64,000 nucleotides of DNA from Methylotenera_A sp046598525 (lineage in GTDB: Bacteria; Pseudomonadota; Gammaproteobacteria; Burkholderiales; Methylophilaceae): NCBI GenBank assembly GCA_046598525.1, contig JBKJIJ010000025.1, positions 62,001-126,000 on the forward strand, read 5' to 3'. How positions within the stretch are numbered: position 1 is the first letter of the stretch; the number at the start of each line of letters is the position of its first letter. Shown here one piece after another: positions 1 through 9,406 of the stretch. Below the pieces are notes generated by a model. The model ran no database searches, was not told the DNA's origin, and saw only the letters and a program-made list of their open reading frames with translations. The translations under genes and the position numbers were made by a program.

Positions 1-1356
1 GGATTTTCTGCATTGGGTATTCCTGTTTTTATGGCTGATGTTAAAGGCGATTTGGCTGGTATGAGCCAGATTGGTGGCGGTAACGCACGTGTAGACGCGC
101 GCGTGGCGCAATTGGGCATGGATGATTTTAAAGCACAAGCTTCAACCGTGACGCTGTGGGATGTTTTTGGCGAAAAGGGCCATCCAGTGCGCACCACCAT
201 TGCCGAAATGGGCCCTTTATTATTGGCGCGATTGCTTAACTTAAATGACGTGCAGGCGGGTGTGATTAATGCCATTTTTAAAATTGCCGATGACAAAGGC
301 TGGCTGCTGCTGGATTTAAAAGATTTACGCGCCATGTCACAGCATGCGGCAGAAAACGCGGCTAAATATCAAACTAATTATGGCAATATTTCGGCCGCCA
401 GTGTGGGTGCGTTGCAACGCTCACTTTTGCAGCTTGAAACCGAAGGTGGCGTTTTGCTATTTGGCGAGCCAGCATTAAATTTAGAAGATTTAATGCAAAC
501 CGACTCGCAAGGCCGCGGCGTGATTAATATTTTGGCTTCAGAAAAGCTATATAACTCGCCACGCGTTTACGCCACATTGCTGCTTTGGTTACTATCTGAA
601 TTATTTGAAAAATTGCCAGAAGTAGGCGATTTAGATCAACCAAAATTGGTGTTCTTCTTTGATGAAGCGCATTTATTGTTTACCGATGCGCCGCCTGCGT
701 TATTGCAAAAAATTGAGCAAGTAGTGCGTTTGATTCGCTCAAAAGGCGTTGGGGTGTATTTTGTCAGCCAGAACCCGCTGGATATTCCCGATATTGTGCT
801 TGGTCAGCTGGGTAATCGCGTGCAGCATGCTTTACGCGCCTTTACGCCGCGCGATCAAAAAGCGGTGAAATCGGCTGCTGAAACCTTTAGAAGCAATCCA
901 AAAGTAGACGTGGCTGTTGCCATTACAGAGCTGGGAGTGGGTGAAGCGCTGATTTCATTTTTAGATGAAAAAGGTATTCCAAGCCCTGTAGAACGTGCAT
1001 TTGTTTGCCCGCCGCAAAGCCGGCTTGGCGCGATTACGGATGCGGAAAGAGCGGCGGTAATGGCCAAATCTAGCATTAATGGCTTTTACGAAAAACAGGT
1101 AGACCGTGAATCGGCCTATGAAATTTTAAAAACGCGCGCAACCGAATCAGCCGAAGTGGCCGAAGAAGGCAAAGGCTTTGACTGGGGTGGCATGCTGGGC
1201 GGTGTATTAGGCGGTAAAAGCGCTGGTAAATCCAGCAGCCGTTCGGATAGCATTTTAGCAACCGCGGCTAAATCCACAGCGCGCGCCATTGGCTCGCAGC
1301 TTGGGCGCAGCATTATCCGCGGCGTATTGGGCTCTATATTGGGCGGCCGTAAATAG
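1..1356 (+). CDS. HerA-like/DUF853 ATPase, 3' part only
   Basis: The reading frame is open from base 1, so the gene begins upstream and 451 C-terminal residues are visible. The first residues (GFSALGIPVFMADVKGDLAG) match the stretch just after the Walker A loop of DUF853/YjgR proteins, so the P-loop is outside the window. A Walker B segment (FFFDEAHLLF) lies near residue 220. The tail is rich in glycine and serine, as is usual for the family. These proteins are predicted hexameric HerA-FtsK-type ATPases; their substrate is not established. The stop lies 3 bases before the fhs start, so the two are probably cotranscribed. The family call is secure, the cellular role is not. Confidence 0.9.
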   Translation, partial: GFSALGIPVFMADVKGDLAGMSQIGGGNARVDARVAQLGMDDFKAQASTVTLWDVFGEKGHPVRTTIAEMGPLLLARLLNLNDVQAGVINAIFKIADDKGWLLLDLKDLRAMSQHAAENAAKYQTNYGNISAASVGALQRSLLQLETEGGVLLFGEPALNLEDLMQTDSQGRGVINILASEKLYNSPRVYATLLLWLLSELFEKLPEVGDLDQPKLVFFFDEAHLLFTDAPPALLQKIEQVVRLIRSKGVGVYFVSQNPLDIPDIVLGQLGNRVQHALRAFTPRDQKAVKSAAETFRSNPKVDVAVAITELGVGEALISFLDEKGIPSPVERAFVCPPQSRLGAITDAERAAVMAKSSINGFYEKQVDRESAYEILKTRATESAEVAEEGKGFDWGGMLGGVLGGKSAGKSSSRSDSILATAAKSTARAIGSQLGRSIIRGVLGSILGGRK

Positions 1357-1359
1357 CTT

Positions 1360-3024
1360 ATGTTGTCTGATATCGACATCGCGCAAGCTGCTACGCTAAA
1401 GCCGATTGTTGATGTTGCGCAGACTTTAAATGTTGAGGCTAAAGATTTAATTCCTTATGGGCATTACATTGCTAAACTCAGCACATCTTGCATAGCCAAG
1501 CTGCAAAGCAAGCCTAACGGCAAATTAATATTAGTGACCGCCATTAGCCCAACCCCCGCAGGTGAAGGCAAAACCACCACAACCGTTGGCTTGGCCGATG
1601 CGCTTAATGTGCTTTTTAAACAAGAAAAAACGGCTAAACGCGCCATAGTGTGTATTCGTGAGCCATCGCTTGGCCCTGTATTTGGCCTAAAAGGTGGTGC
1701 TACTGGCGGCGGCTATGCGCAAGTGGTGCCCATGGAAAACATTAACCTGCATTTTACCGGTGATTTTCATGCCATTACTTCTGCCAATAATTTACTGGCG
1801 GCGTTAATCGATAACCATATTCATCAGGGTAACGCGCTGTGCATTGACCAAGTGACTTGGCGCCGCTGTATTGATATGAACGACCGCGCTTTGCGCGATG
1901 TGAACATTAACCAAACGCAAGCCAATACGGGTTTTGATATTACGGTGGCCAGTGAAGTGATGGCCATATTTTGTTTGGCCGATGATTTGGCCGATTTAAA
2001 AATGCGCCTTGGCAATATTCAAGTGGCGATAAGTAATACTGGCAAGCCAATTTTTGCCAGCGATTTACAAGCACATGGCGCCATGACGGCATTGCTTAAA
2101 GATGCGTTTCAGCCTAATTTGGTGCAAACCCTAGAACACACGCCAGCGCTTATTCATGGCGGTCCATTTGCCAATATTGCGCATGGTTGCAACTCTGTAG
2201 TGGCCACTAAAGCCGCTTTAAAATTGGCCGATTATGTGGTGACAGAAGCGGGTTTTGGTGCCGATTTAGGTGCTGAAAAATTCATGAATATCAAATGTCG
2301 CCAAACAGGTTTGCAGCCAGATTTAGTGGTGATTGTGGCCACAGTGCGCGCCCTGAAGTACCATGGCGGCGGCGAATTGGCTAGCTTAAACCTTGAAAAT
2401 ATTACGCATATAAACGATGGCTTAGCCAATTTAAAACGCCATATTCATAATATTCAAACGCATTTTGGCTTGCAGGTGATTGTTGCCATTAATCACTTTT
2501 CGCACGATACATTGGCTGAAATTAATGCTTTAAAAGCAGCTGTTGAAGAGCTGGGGTGTGACGCCATTGTGTGCAAACATTGGGCAGAAGGCGGCGCAGG
2601 CGCAACCGATTTGGCCAAAGCTGTTGTTAAAAACATGGCTAATACCAATACACGATTTAAATTATTGTATGCCGATGAATTGCCGCTAATGCAAAAATTG
2701 CAAGCCATTGCACAGAAAATATACGCGGCAAAAGATGTGTTATTTAGCGAAAAAGCCGCGCAAAAATTGGCCGAATTAGAACAGCTTTATAGCCACTTCC
2801 CCATTTGTATTGCTAAAACCCAATATTCTTTTTCATCAAACCCGCTGTTGCGCGGCGCGCCTATTGAACATACTTTGCATGTTGAAGATTTACATTTATC
2901 GCGCGGCGCTGGTTTTATAGTGGCCATTTGCGGCCAAATTATGAAAATGCCCGGTTTGCCAAAAGTGCCAGCCAGTGTGCGCATTGATGTGAATACCGCT
3001 GGCGATATCGTTGGGCTTTCTTGA
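1360..3024 (+). CDS. fhs: Formate-tetrahydrofolate ligase
   Basis: Makes 10-formyl-tetrahydrofolate from formate, tetrahydrofolate and ATP in the cytoplasm, feeding the C1 pool. The protein has 554 residues, normal for the family. The signature loop PTPAGEGKTTT is at residues 64-74, and the conserved blocks REPSLGPVFGLKGGATGGGYAQ and EAGFGADLGAEKF are present (the first only in part quoted here). The ATG lies 3 bases after the preceding stop, so translation may be coupled. In a methylotroph this enzyme links formate to folate-dependent biosynthesis. No truncation or missing motif was seen. Confidence 0.97.
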   Translation: MLSDIDIAQAATLKPIVDVAQTLNVEAKDLIPYGHYIAKLSTSCIAKLQSKPNGKLILVTAISPTPAGEGKTTTTVGLADALNVLFKQEKTAKRAIVCIREPSLGPVFGLKGGATGGGYAQVVPMENINLHFTGDFHAITSANNLLAALIDNHIHQGNALCIDQVTWRRCIDMNDRALRDVNINQTQANTGFDITVASEVMAIFCLADDLADLKMRLGNIQVAISNTGKPIFASDLQAHGAMTALLKDAFQPNLVQTLEHTPALIHGGPFANIAHGCNSVVATKAALKLADYVVTEAGFGADLGAEKFMNIKCRQTGLQPDLVVIVATVRALKYHGGGELASLNLENITHINDGLANLKRHIHNIQTHFGLQVIVAINHFSHDTLAEINALKAAVEELGCDAIVCKHWAEGGAGATDLAKAVVKNMANTNTRFKLLYADELPLMQKLQAIAQKIYAAKDVLFSEKAAQKLAELEQLYSHFPICIAKTQYSFSSNPLLRGAPIEHTLHVEDLHLSRGAGFIVAICGQIMKMPGLPKVPASVRIDVNTAGDIVGLS

Positions 3025-3052
3025 TTATTGGCCGCTCTAATTAACGGTTTTT

Positions 3053-3622
3053 ATGTTAACCATTGAAAAATCAGGCTCAGCCGAGCAAACCATTAATAAA
3101 TCGCGCTTCTACGCCAGCGTAGGGCATTGCGAAACCGAGCGTGAAGTAGGGCTTTTTTTAAGGCAATTGGCGGCGCAACACCAAAATGCGCATCATTTGG
3201 CTTATGCTTTTAGAATCAAAACGCCAGATGGCATTATTCCTAGATTTTCGGATGCGGGTGAGCCCAGCGGCACGGCGGGAAAGCCCATTATTCAAATGTT
3301 AGAAGGGCGCGATTTAATTCAAGTGGCCGTTGGCGTGATACGTTATTATGGTGGCGTGAATTTAGGCACTGGCGGGCTAGCGCGGGCTTATGGCGGCACA
3401 GCCAAAATGGCGTTAGATACCGCCACAATAATCCCTTATGTAGAAATGCGCGCATTAAGTGTGAGCGTGCATTACAATCAAGTGGATGCATTAACGCGCT
3501 TAGTGTCACAGTTAAAAGGTAAAGTGTTGGATAAGCAATTTGATCAGGCCGTGCAGGTAAAAGTGAGCTTGCCGATATCAGAAATAGCGAGTTTTACCCA
3601 CAAGTACGCACAAAAAATATAA
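3053..3622 (+). CDS. YigZ/IMPACT family protein
   Basis: A 189-residue member of the UPF0029/IMPACT family. The diagnostic motifs are GEPSGTAGKP at residues 69-78 and VIRYYGGVNLGTGGLARAYG near 95-114, followed by the small C-terminal alpha-beta domain. Bacterial members have no settled function; a link to translation or RNA handling is proposed from the eukaryotic homologue. It follows fhs by 28 bases in the same direction and is probably in the same transcript. Length and motifs are complete. Confidence 0.92.
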   Translation: MLTIEKSGSAEQTINKSRFYASVGHCETEREVGLFLRQLAAQHQNAHHLAYAFRIKTPDGIIPRFSDAGEPSGTAGKPIIQMLEGRDLIQVAVGVIRYYGGVNLGTGGLARAYGGTAKMALDTATIIPYVEMRALSVSVHYNQVDALTRLVSQLKGKVLDKQFDQAVQVKVSLPISEIASFTHKYAQKI

Positions 3623-3639
3623 ATAAACGTGAGCCAACC

Positions 3640-4671
3640 ATGACCTATATCAATCAAAATAATAGCGTAATGCCCTTTAATAAACATGACATTGCATCAT
3701 GGGTGTTAATGGGCATTGCCATGCTTTTAGTACTCATTTTTCACCTTTTGCCGGCTTTATTGGGCGGCTTATTAGTGTATGAGCTAGTCCGTCTTTTAAC
3801 GCCGCCTATTGAGCGCAAATTTCCTGGCCCACGCGCCAAATTGATTGCCATTGCGCTATTAGCCATTATTATCGTCAGCTTATTAAGCTTGGCAGGCGCA
3901 GGGCTGGTGGCATTTTTCCGCTCAGAATCGGGCAGTTTGACGGTTTTACTAGCAAAAATGGCGCAAATTATTGAAGATTCACGCCAAATGCTACCGCTTT
4001 GGATATTGGATAAGTTGCCATCCGACGCGATGGCCTTTAAAGAACAAGCCACCATTTGGTTGCGTACGCATGCAACAGAATTGCAAGTAGCAGGCAAAGA
4101 AGCAGGGCGCATTACCGTGCATATTTTAGTTGGCATGATAGTAGGCGGCATGATTGCGCTACGCGACGCCATTCATGATGATGACTACAAGCCGTTTGCG
4201 CGCGCATTGGCGCAGCGTGCATGGCTGTTTGGCGATGCGTTTCAGCGCATTGTGTTTGCGCAAGTGCGCATTGCATCGATTAATGCCTTTTTTACCGGCA
4301 TTTATTTGGCGGTCATTTTGCCTTTATTTGGTGTTGAATTGCCCTTAATTAAAACCATGATTGCCATTACGTTTGTGGTCGGTTTAATCCCAGTAGTCGG
4401 CAATTTAATCTCTAATACGGTGATTGTGATTGTGAGTTTAAGCCATTCCTTAGGCGTAGCGCTGGGCTCTTTGCTGTACTTGATTATTATCCATAAATTT
4501 GAATATTTTTTAAATGCGCGAATTGTTGGCGGCCAAATTCGCGCCAATGCATGGGAGCTTTTGATTACCATGCTGTTGATGGAATCGATTTTTGGCATAG
4601 CAGGTATTGTTGCCGCGCCCATTTATTATGCTTATGTTAAAAGTGAATTGCGTGAATATGATTTGGTGTAA
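3640..4671 (+). CDS. AI-2E family (PerM/YdiK-like) membrane protein
   Basis: A 343-residue polytopic inner-membrane protein. Hydrophobic helices are paired near the N-terminus (about residues 18-48 and 66-92), then comes a more polar stretch (about 100-165) and a block of five or so helices to the C-terminus. This is the pattern of the AI-2E/PerM family (PF01594). Family members have been linked to autoinducer-2 export or Na+/H+ antiport, but the substrate cannot be read from sequence. It starts 18 bases after the YigZ gene and is followed at once by a strong terminator, so it ends the fhs transcript. Confidence 0.88.
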   Translation: MTYINQNNSVMPFNKHDIASWVLMGIAMLLVLIFHLLPALLGGLLVYELVRLLTPPIERKFPGPRAKLIAIALLAIIIVSLLSLAGAGLVAFFRSESGSLTVLLAKMAQIIEDSRQMLPLWILDKLPSDAMAFKEQATIWLRTHATELQVAGKEAGRITVHILVGMIVGGMIALRDAIHDDDYKPFARALAQRAWLFGDAFQRIVFAQVRIASINAFFTGIYLAVILPLFGVELPLIKTMIAITFVVGLIPVVGNLISNTVIVIVSLSHSLGVALGSLLYLIIIHKFEYFLNARIVGGQIRANAWELLITMLLMESIFGIAGIVAAPIYYAYVKSELREYDLV

Positions 4672-4720
4672 AAAAGATAGCTTGGCTGAATCGTAAATCA
4701 TGATTCAGCCAAGCTATTTT
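4671..4720. terminator. Bidirectional intrinsic terminator
   Basis: A perfect 16-bp stem (4677-4692 with 4702-4717) encloses a 9-base loop. It ends in TTTT on the plus strand and is preceded by an A-run (4671-4675) that becomes a U-run on the minus strand. It sits between two converging genes, the AI-2E protein and the RND outer-membrane factor, and can serve both. Confidence 0.93.
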
Positions 4721-4755
4721 GTAAGCAGCTCTATTTAGTTACATAATTTAAACGC

Positions 4756-6198
4756 TTATTTCCAGCCGCCACCTAACGATTTATACAAATTAACCATGGC
4801 ACTAATTTGTTTTTGCTTGGTTTCAATCAGCTCTGTTTTGGCTTCTAAGGCTTCACGTTGCGTCAATAATACTTCTAAATAATCAGCACGCGCCGCTTTA
4901 AATAGCTGATTCGCTACATCAACCGATTGCGTCATGGCATCCACTTGCGCACTTTTTAATTGATAGTTTTTTTCTAAATTATCAATATTTGATACTTGGT
5001 TAGACACTTCGGCATAGGCATTGATAATGGTTTTCTCATAATCGTAAGCGGCCTGAATCTGCGTGGCATTGGCATTTTTATACACCGCTGTAATGGCGTT
5101 ACGATTAACCAGCGGCGCCATCATATCCCCCGCTAGCGAGAACATTAATGATTCTGGCGTGGTAAGTAGGTATTTAGGGTTAAACGCCTGAAAACCCACA
5201 CCAGCGCGGATGGAAAAAGAAGGGTAGAAGTTAGCTTTTGCCACAGCAATATTTAAATCGGCGGCGGCAAGTTCTAATTCTGCTTTTCTAATATCGGGCC
5301 TATTTTGTAATAATTGAGTTGGTATACCAGCTTGCATCATTTTAAGTTTGGTATCCATAAAGCCTGCCGAAGCCCGTTGAATGGGCTGCGGCACTCTGCC
5401 CAGCAAGAAATTAATGCGGTTTTCTTCCTCAGTAATTTGCTGCTTTATCACATATTGTTTGCTCTCATTTTTCTTCACTTCCGCCTCAAAGCGCTTTACC
5501 GCCAAAGAAGTCGCTCGGCCATATTTTTGTAACTGGCTGGTCACTTCTAAAGCATCACGTTGAATTTGAATACTCTTTTCCAAATTCAAGAGCTGATTAT
5601 CCAGCGCGGCCAATTCGTAATAAGAATTAGCAATTTCTGCCACCAAATTAGTGATTAAAAAGTTTTTGCCCTCAATAGAAGCCATGTATTCCATGGCGGC
5701 CACTTTGGTTGCGTTACGCAGTTTTTTCCAAACGTCTAGCTCCCAAGATGAAAATAGCCCAAATTGAAAGTTGCTTAATGGATCCGGAAAAGCCTTGCCT
5801 TCTTTAATTTCAAGGTTTTCCTCAACCGCGCCATTACGCGTGTAGCGACCCACTTTATCAACATCGACACCTGCACCAAAGTTTACAAATGGCAAATATT
5901 CACCTTTGCGCGATTGAATCTCATTTTTGGCCATATTGATGCGCTGCGCCATGATATTCACTTCTTTGTTGTTCACAATCGCAATATCAATCAGGCTGTC
6001 TAAATAGGCATCCTCAAAAAACTCCTTCCAATTAATATTGGCCGAATTTGTGGTATCGGCATTTGGCGCCTTGTTAACATAGCTTGCAGGCAAGGCGGTG
6101 TCTGCCTTTTTAGTGAATAGTTGCGGAATAGAGCATGCTTGCGTCATCAACGGCAAGCAAGCTATCACCACTAATCGAATCGTATTTTGTTTAATCAT
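4756..6198 (-). CDS. RND efflux outer-membrane factor, TolC/OprM (NodT) family
   Basis: The outer-membrane duct of a tripartite efflux pump. The mature protein should form the trimeric barrel plus periplasmic alpha tunnel typical of OprM. A signal peptide ends at a cysteine (PLMTQAC), so it is probably a lipoprotein. Long heptad-like helices and two OEP repeats fill the rest of about 480 residues. I prefer the ATG at 6198, which follows an AAGG ribosome-binding site and overlaps the end of the pump gene; an in-frame ATG at 6210 would add four residues. The overlap indicates translational coupling within the operon. Confidence 0.92.
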   Translation of the reverse strand: MIKQNTIRLVVIACLPLMTQACSIPQLFTKKADTALPASYVNKAPNADTTNSANINWKEFFEDAYLDSLIDIAIVNNKEVNIMAQRINMAKNEIQSRKGEYLPFVNFGAGVDVDKVGRYTRNGAVEENLEIKEGKAFPDPLSNFQFGLFSSWELDVWKKLRNATKVAAMEYMASIEGKNFLITNLVAEIANSYYELAALDNQLLNLEKSIQIQRDALEVTSQLQKYGRATSLAVKRFEAEVKKNESKQYVIKQQITEEENRINFLLGRVPQPIQRASAGFMDTKLKMMQAGIPTQLLQNRPDIRKAELELAAADLNIAVAKANFYPSFSIRAGVGFQAFNPKYLLTTPESLMFSLAGDMMAPLVNRNAITAVYKNANATQIQAAYDYEKTIINAYAEVSNQVSNIDNLEKNYQLKSAQVDAMTQSVDVANQLFKAARADYLEVLLTQREALEAKTELIETKQKQISAMVNLYKSLGGGWK

Positions 6199-9100
6199 CT
6201 TTACCTTCATCTTTATTGTAGTGATACAGCTCTGTTAATGGCGCGTGGTCTTCGTTTTTAATCAATGATTTACCTTCTTCCATTTTGGCAAATATGTAGT
6301 ACAAGCCAGGGATTAAAATCACACCAAAAACCGTACCAAATAACATGCCGCCTAATGCCGATGTACCAATAGTGCGATTACCAACAGCGCCTGCACCTGT
6401 GGCCACCACCAACGGAATTAAGCCTGCAATAAACGCAAACGATGTCATCAGAATAGGGCGGAAACGCGCTTTAGCACCTTCAATCGCCGCTTCTGCCACA
6501 CTCATGCCTTGCTCATGTTTTTGCACGGCAAATTCCACAATTAGCACGGCATTTTTACCCAGCAAACCAACCAACATCACTAATCCCAATTGGGCGTAAA
6601 TATCATTGGCAAGGCCCAGTGATTTCAGCAACAAGAATGTGCCGAACACACCTGCAGGTAATGAAAGAATCACCGCTAAAGGCAGCAAAAAGCTTTCATA
6701 TTGCGCCGCTAATACCATGTAAACAAACACAAGCACCACAGCAAAAATCACAATCGCTTCGTTGCCTCTTTTTGCTTCGTCAAAAGATAAGCCTTCCCAA
6801 CCAATGTCATAGCCATGCGGCAATGTTTTGGCGGCCACTTCTTGCACCGCTTTAATCGCATCGTCGGTTGTGTAACCTTTTGCCGCGGCGGCACGAATAG
6901 TGGCTGAGTTATACAAGTTGTAACGGGTGATTTCGTTTGGCCCTTGTTTCTTTTTCATTTGCATAAAAGAAGAATAAGGCACCATTTCGCCATCCTCATT
7001 TTTAACAAAGTAATTCAACACATCGGTTGGATAACGGCGGAACTCGGGGCTTGCTTGCACATACACTTTGAAAAAGTTATTAAAGCGTATAAAACCTTGT
7101 TCATAGGTACTACCAACCAAAATATTCAGGTTATCCATGGCCTTGCCAATAGAAACGCCTTTTTGCATCGCCGCTTTATTATCAATTTCTAACTCATATT
7201 GCGGATAATTGGCGGCGTAAAACGTAAACAAACCGTCTAACTCTTTACGCTTGCCCAAAGCGGCCATAAATTCTTGGTTAATCTTGTCAAATTCGTGATA
7301 ATCCGTGCCATTGGTTTTATCCAACAAACGTAGCGCCAAACCAGATGCAGCGCCGTAACCCGGCACAGCAGGTGGTTCAAAAAACTCTACAATGGCGCCA
7401 AAGTGTTTGGTTTTTTCTTCAAGCTCCTCCATAATTTGATGCACCGATTTATCCCGTTTTGACCAATCTTTAAGGTTAATCAAACAAGTACCAGCGTTTG
7501 AGCCGCGGCCTTCAGTCAGAATCTCATAACCCGCTAATGAGGAAACCGAAGCAATACCTTCAATTTTCTGTGCTTCTTTTTGCAGTTCACGCGCTACTTT
7601 ATTGGTATATTCAAGCGTGCTGCCGGGTGGTGTTTGAATAATGGCGTAAATTTGGCCTTGATCTTCGCCCGGAATAAAGCCAGAAGGTAGCGTTTTATTA
7701 ATAAAAAACGTACCAAAAGCAAACGCCGCCAACACTAAAATAGTGACAGAACGTAATGTCACAATTTTGCTGAGCAGGTTGGTATAGCGGCCTGTTAATC
7801 GCTCAAACCAACGGTTAAATAGTTCGATAAAAAAGCTAATTGGCGTTTTGCGTTTGGGTTGACCATGATTATTTTTAAGCAACATGGCACACAAAACAGG
7901 TGTTAACGATAACGCCACTACGCCAGAAATGACAATAGACGATGCCATGGTGATTGAGAATTGACGGTAAAACACGCCCACTGGCCCTGTCATAAACGCC
8001 ACGGGAATAAATACCGCTGTCATCACCAAGGTAATGGCCACAATAGCGCCACCAATTTCGCCTAATACTTGCTGCGTGGCTTTATAGGGCGTGAGATGCG
8101 CGTGTTCTTCCATTTTTGCGTGCACAGCCTCAACCACCACAATCGCGTTATCCACCACAATGCCGATTGCCAGCACCAGTGCAAATAGGGTAATTAAGTT
8201 TATGGTGATGCCGAATACCTGCATAAAGGCGAACGTACCAATTAATGAAACAGGCACTGCCAAAATGGGAATTAGCGTAGAGCGCCAATCGCCCAAAAAG
8301 ATAAACACCACCAAGGCCACTAAAATAAACGCTTCTATTAAGGTGTGCAGTACTTTTTCGATAGACGCGTCTAAGAATTTTGAAACGTCATAGTCAATTT
8401 CGTATTCCATGCCGGCTGGAAACGAGCCTTTTAGCTCTTCCATTTTTGCTTTAACCTGGTCAATTACCTCTGTGGCATTACTGCCGTAGTTTTGTTTTAA
8501 AATAATGGCAGAAGAGGGGAAACCGTCTTTGTTAGAGTAAATATCAAAGAATTCACTGCCCAATTCAATCTTGGCCATGTCTTTTAGCTTAAGTATTTCA
8601 CCATCTGAATTGGCGCGAATAATAATGTCACCATACTCTTCTGGCTTGTTGTAGCGGCCTTTATACACCAACACATATTCTTTAGATTGCGCCGAAATAC
8701 CAGAGCTTTGACCCAGACGGCCAGGGCGGCCAATAATACTTTGCTCACCAATCGCTTTCATTACTTCTTCAATAGATACTTTGTAAGCGCGCATGCGGTC
8801 TGGATTTAACCAAATACGCATGGCATATTGGCGACTACCTAAAATTTTGGCACTGGCAATACCGTTAACCCGTTGAATTTCTGGAATCACGTTAACGTTG
8901 GCATAGTTAAACAAAAACTTCTCATCGGCGTTTTTATCTTTACTAAACAAGTTGATGTACATCAGCATGCTTGGCTGTACACGCTCAACCACCACACCTT
9001 CTAGCTGCACCAATGCTGGCAAGCGGCTCATCACTTGGTCTAAACGCGTTTTTACGTTAACCATGGCTTGGTTGGGGTCTGTGCCTAATCCAAAAATCAC

Positions 9101-9373
9101 CTGAATAGTCGCCTCACCCGCACTGGTGGCATCCGACACAATATATTTCATGCCGGGCACACCATTAATGGCGCGCTCAATGGTAATTAAGGAAGATTGC
9201 ACCAACACATCGGCACTGGCACCTGGGTAGGCTAATGACACAATCACGCGCGGCGGCGCAATATCGGGGAACTGAGAAGTGGGCAGGGTTCTAATCGATA
9301 AAAACCCTAAAAATACAATAATTAGTGATAGCACAATGGCCATCACTGGTCTTTTAATGAAAATATTAAACAT
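6191..9373 (-). CDS. RND efflux pump, AcrB/MexB-like (HAE1)
   Basis: The 1060-residue inner-membrane proton antiporter of the tripartite pump. It has the duplicated layout of 12 membrane helices and two large periplasmic loops. In helix 4 the proton-relay pair reads D408-N409 in VVDNAIVV, where AcrB has Asp-Asp. Several stretches (NGVPGMKYI, DEKFLFNYA, SYDIYSN-like DIYSNKDG, GVFYRQFSITMA) look to me more like Bacteroidetes pumps than enterobacterial AcrB, suggesting old horizontal transfer; this is recall, not a computed tree. The substrate is unknown. The gene lies between adaptor and outer-membrane factor. Confidence 0.95.
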   Translation of the reverse strand: MFNIFIKRPVMAIVLSLIIVFLGFLSIRTLPTSQFPDIAPPRVIVSLAYPGASADVLVQSSLITIERAINGVPGMKYIVSDATSAGEATIQVIFGLGTDPNQAMVNVKTRLDQVMSRLPALVQLEGVVVERVQPSMLMYINLFSKDKNADEKFLFNYANVNVIPEIQRVNGIASAKILGSRQYAMRIWLNPDRMRAYKVSIEEVMKAIGEQSIIGRPGRLGQSSGISAQSKEYVLVYKGRYNKPEEYGDIIIRANSDGEILKLKDMAKIELGSEFFDIYSNKDGFPSSAIILKQNYGSNATEVIDQVKAKMEELKGSFPAGMEYEIDYDVSKFLDASIEKVLHTLIEAFILVALVVFIFLGDWRSTLIPILAVPVSLIGTFAFMQVFGITINLITLFALVLAIGIVVDNAIVVVEAVHAKMEEHAHLTPYKATQQVLGEIGGAIVAITLVMTAVFIPVAFMTGPVGVFYRQFSITMASSIVISGVVALSLTPVLCAMLLKNNHGQPKRKTPISFFIELFNRWFERLTGRYTNLLSKIVTLRSVTILVLAAFAFGTFFINKTLPSGFIPGEDQGQIYAIIQTPPGSTLEYTNKVARELQKEAQKIEGIASVSSLAGYEILTEGRGSNAGTCLINLKDWSKRDKSVHQIMEELEEKTKHFGAIVEFFEPPAVPGYGAASGLALRLLDKTNGTDYHEFDKINQEFMAALGKRKELDGLFTFYAANYPQYELEIDNKAAMQKGVSIGKAMDNLNILVGSTYEQGFIRFNNFFKVYVQASPEFRRYPTDVLNYFVKNEDGEMVPYSSFMQMKKKQGPNEITRYNLYNSATIRAAAAKGYTTDDAIKAVQEVAAKTLPHGYDIGWEGLSFDEAKRGNEAIVIFAVVLVFVYMVLAAQYESFLLPLAVILSLPAGVFGTFLLLKSLGLANDIYAQLGLVMLVGLLGKNAVLIVEFAVQKHEQGMSVAEAAIEGAKARFRPILMTSFAFIAGLIPLVVATGAGAVGNRTIGTSALGGMLFGTVFGVILIPGLYYIFAKMEEGKSLIKNEDHAPLTELYHYNKDEGKDD

Positions 9374-9406
9374 GGCTCGTTTCTTCTTTCACGGTTAGAT
9401 TTCTCC

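Noticed and set aside
855..1379. Minus-strand frames inside the DUF853 gene.
   Set aside because: They lie antisense to a strongly conserved coding frame and show no family features or ribosome-binding sites.
3741..4172. A 143-codon minus-strand frame opposite the AI-2E gene.
   Set aside because: It mirrors the codon bias of the plus-strand membrane protein; the protein has no recognisable domain.
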